DNA from: Pontiella desulfatans
GTDB lineage: Bacteria; Verrucomicrobiota; Kiritimatiellia; Kiritimatiellales; Pontiellaceae
Length of the DNA: 64,000 nt
NCBI RefSeq assembly: GCF_900890425.1
Contig: NZ_CAAHFG010000005.1
Span: forward strand, 372,001-436,000
Direction: 5' to 3'
Part shown: positions 63,166 to 64,000 of the stretch, one piece after another
Numbering within the stretch: position 1 is the first letter of the stretch
How the letters are laid out: the number at the start of each line of letters is the position of its first letter
Notes under the pieces: model-generated
Databases searched by the model: none
Told to the model about the DNA's origin: nothing
What the model saw: the letters and a program-made list of their open reading frames with translations, nothing else
Position numbers and translations under genes: made by a program

Positions 63166-64000
63166 TTAAACCAGGAAGGCCTTTCCCCTCGGCAACGGGT
63201 TGATCCCGAAGCGGGTGGCGAGGGATTGGGCCATGTCGTAGAAGCCTTGGCGGATGCCGAGGCTTTTCCCATCACGCCCCGGTTCGTAGGAAAGCAACGG
63301 CACAAATTCGCGCGTGTGGTCGGTGCCCCTGAAGGTGGGGTCGTTCCCGTGGTCGGCGGTCAGCAGCAGCGCATCGCCGGGTTCCAGCTTCGGCAGGAAC
63401 GAGGCGAGCCACGCGTCGGTTTGCTCCAGTGCCTGCGCATAGCCCGCGGGATCGCGCCGGTGGCCGTAGAGCATGTCGAAGTCGATGAAGTTCGCGAAGA
63501 TGAGACCGTCGCCCTCCTTCTCCATGAACTGATCGACCACCTTTTGCGACTCCTCGGTATTGCCCGAATGGATGCTCTCCGTAATACCACGGTGCGCCAC
63601 GATGTCCTCGATCTTGCCGACGGCATAGACGGGGATGCCGGCATCGAACAGGCGTTCGGTAATGAGCGGCTCCTCGGGCGTGAAGGCATAGTCGCGCCGG
63701 TCTTCGGTGCGCTCGAAGGCGCCCGGTTTCCCAATGAACGGACGGGCAATCACGCGGCCAACCTTCAGCGGATCGCACAGGCGCCGGGCCATCTCGCAAC
63801 CGCGGTAGAGCTCGTCAAGCGGGATGGTTTCGTTGTGCGCGGCCAGCTGCATCACCGAGTCGGCGCTGGTATAGGCGATCCACGCGCCGGTGCGCATGTG
63901 CTCTTCGCCCAGCTCGTCGATGATCGCGATGCCGCTGGCCGCCTTGTTGCCAATGACCAGGCGACCGGTGGCCGCCTCGAACGCCTCCAGCAGCTCCGGC
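63166..64000 (-). CDS. deoB: Phosphopentomutase (N-terminus outside window)
   Basis: The C-terminal ~277 residues are visible. They include NKAASGIAIIDELGEEHMRT, YTSADSVMQLAAHNE, ARPFIGKPGAFERTEDRRDY, the metal ligands in FANFIDFDMLYGHRRD and LLTADHGNDPTFRGTDHTRE, all of the DeoB type within the alkaline-phosphatase superfamily. It interconverts ribose 1- and 5-phosphate (and deoxyribose forms) in nucleoside use. The frame continues past the right edge, so an internal ATG at 63897 is not the start. Together with the nearby deaminase it suggests purine salvage. Confidence 0.93.
   Translation of the reverse strand, partial: PELLEAFEAATGRLVIGNKAASGIAIIDELGEEHMRTGAWIAYTSADSVMQLAAHNETIPLDELYRGCEMARRLCDPLKVGRVIARPFIGKPGAFERTEDRRDYAFTPEEPLITERLFDAGIPVYAVGKIEDIVAHRGITESIHSGNTEESQKVVDQFMEKEGDGLIFANFIDFDMLYGHRRDPAGYAQALEQTDAWLASFLPKLEPGDALLLTADHGNDPTFRGTDHTREFVPLLSYEPGRDGKSLGIRQGFYDMAQSLATRFGINPLPRGKAFLV

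Overview
The window looks like a chromosomal segment of a Gram-negative PVC-superphylum bacterium. The best guess is the Kiritimatiellota/Verrucomicrobiota group; this is an inference from gene content. Supporting features are Gfo/Idh/MocA oxidoreductases with ThuA and sugar-isomerase partners, a discoidin-domain protein, PQQ-type propellers, HEAT-repeat lipoproteins, GxxExxY and DUF1573 proteins, outer-membrane porins, and many hairpin repeats between genes. I saw no rRNA, tRNA, CRISPR array or prophage.

Layout. 0-9.1 kb (minus strand): outer-membrane proteins, an exported glutaminase, a PsiE-like protein, EttA and two tandem HEAT lipoproteins, each followed by a clear terminator. 9.3-13.1 kb: a PQQ-type propeller, an AEC transporter, a PAS protein and an AraC regulator. 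The regulator is divergent from xylB-xylA (13.2-16.0 kb), a compact xylose pathway. 16.1-24.0 kb (minus): a membrane glycosyltransferase-like protein, then a redox group. That group has a Gfo/Idh oxidoreductase overlapping a heptaheme cytochrome by 4 bp, then apbE and a discoidin protein. A GxxExxY gene bounded by perfect inverted repeats lies between the cytochrome and apbE. 24.9-32.8 kb (minus): a sugar-catabolic group (MFS transporter, Gfo/Idh, TIM-barrel isomerase, Tat-exported Gfo/Idh, ThuA, HEAT) with a divergent PAS-AraC regulator at 33 kb. 33.7-35.0 kb: a decayed stretch of hairpins, a tandem repeat and a broken DUF1573 gene. 35.1-42.3 kb: metal transport (UreH-like, CDF), a phosphoesterase, alaS and small genes.

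42.3-49.2 kb holds two copies of a module in which a cytochrome c/PQQ sugar dehydrogenase and a radical-SAM protein sit near each other. The second dehydrogenase is truncated. It is almost identical to the first over 477 bp and ends in codons that resemble the tail of a deaminase.

49.2-60.3 kb is the most distinctive region. Four transcription units each carry an upstream box of two GTAACA repeats with an 11-bp period. They encode a broken PH-domain gene, an RDD-ChaN/TIKI-like fusion, a second exported ChaN/TIKI-like protein and a 1434-residue exported protein. A PhoR/PhoB-type histidine kinase and response regulator follow directly. I propose that this is one self-contained envelope regulon. 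60.4-64 kb: a deaminase, an exported ankyrin protein, an M23 peptidase, a solo copy of the GxxExxY-element repeat, and the end of deoB.
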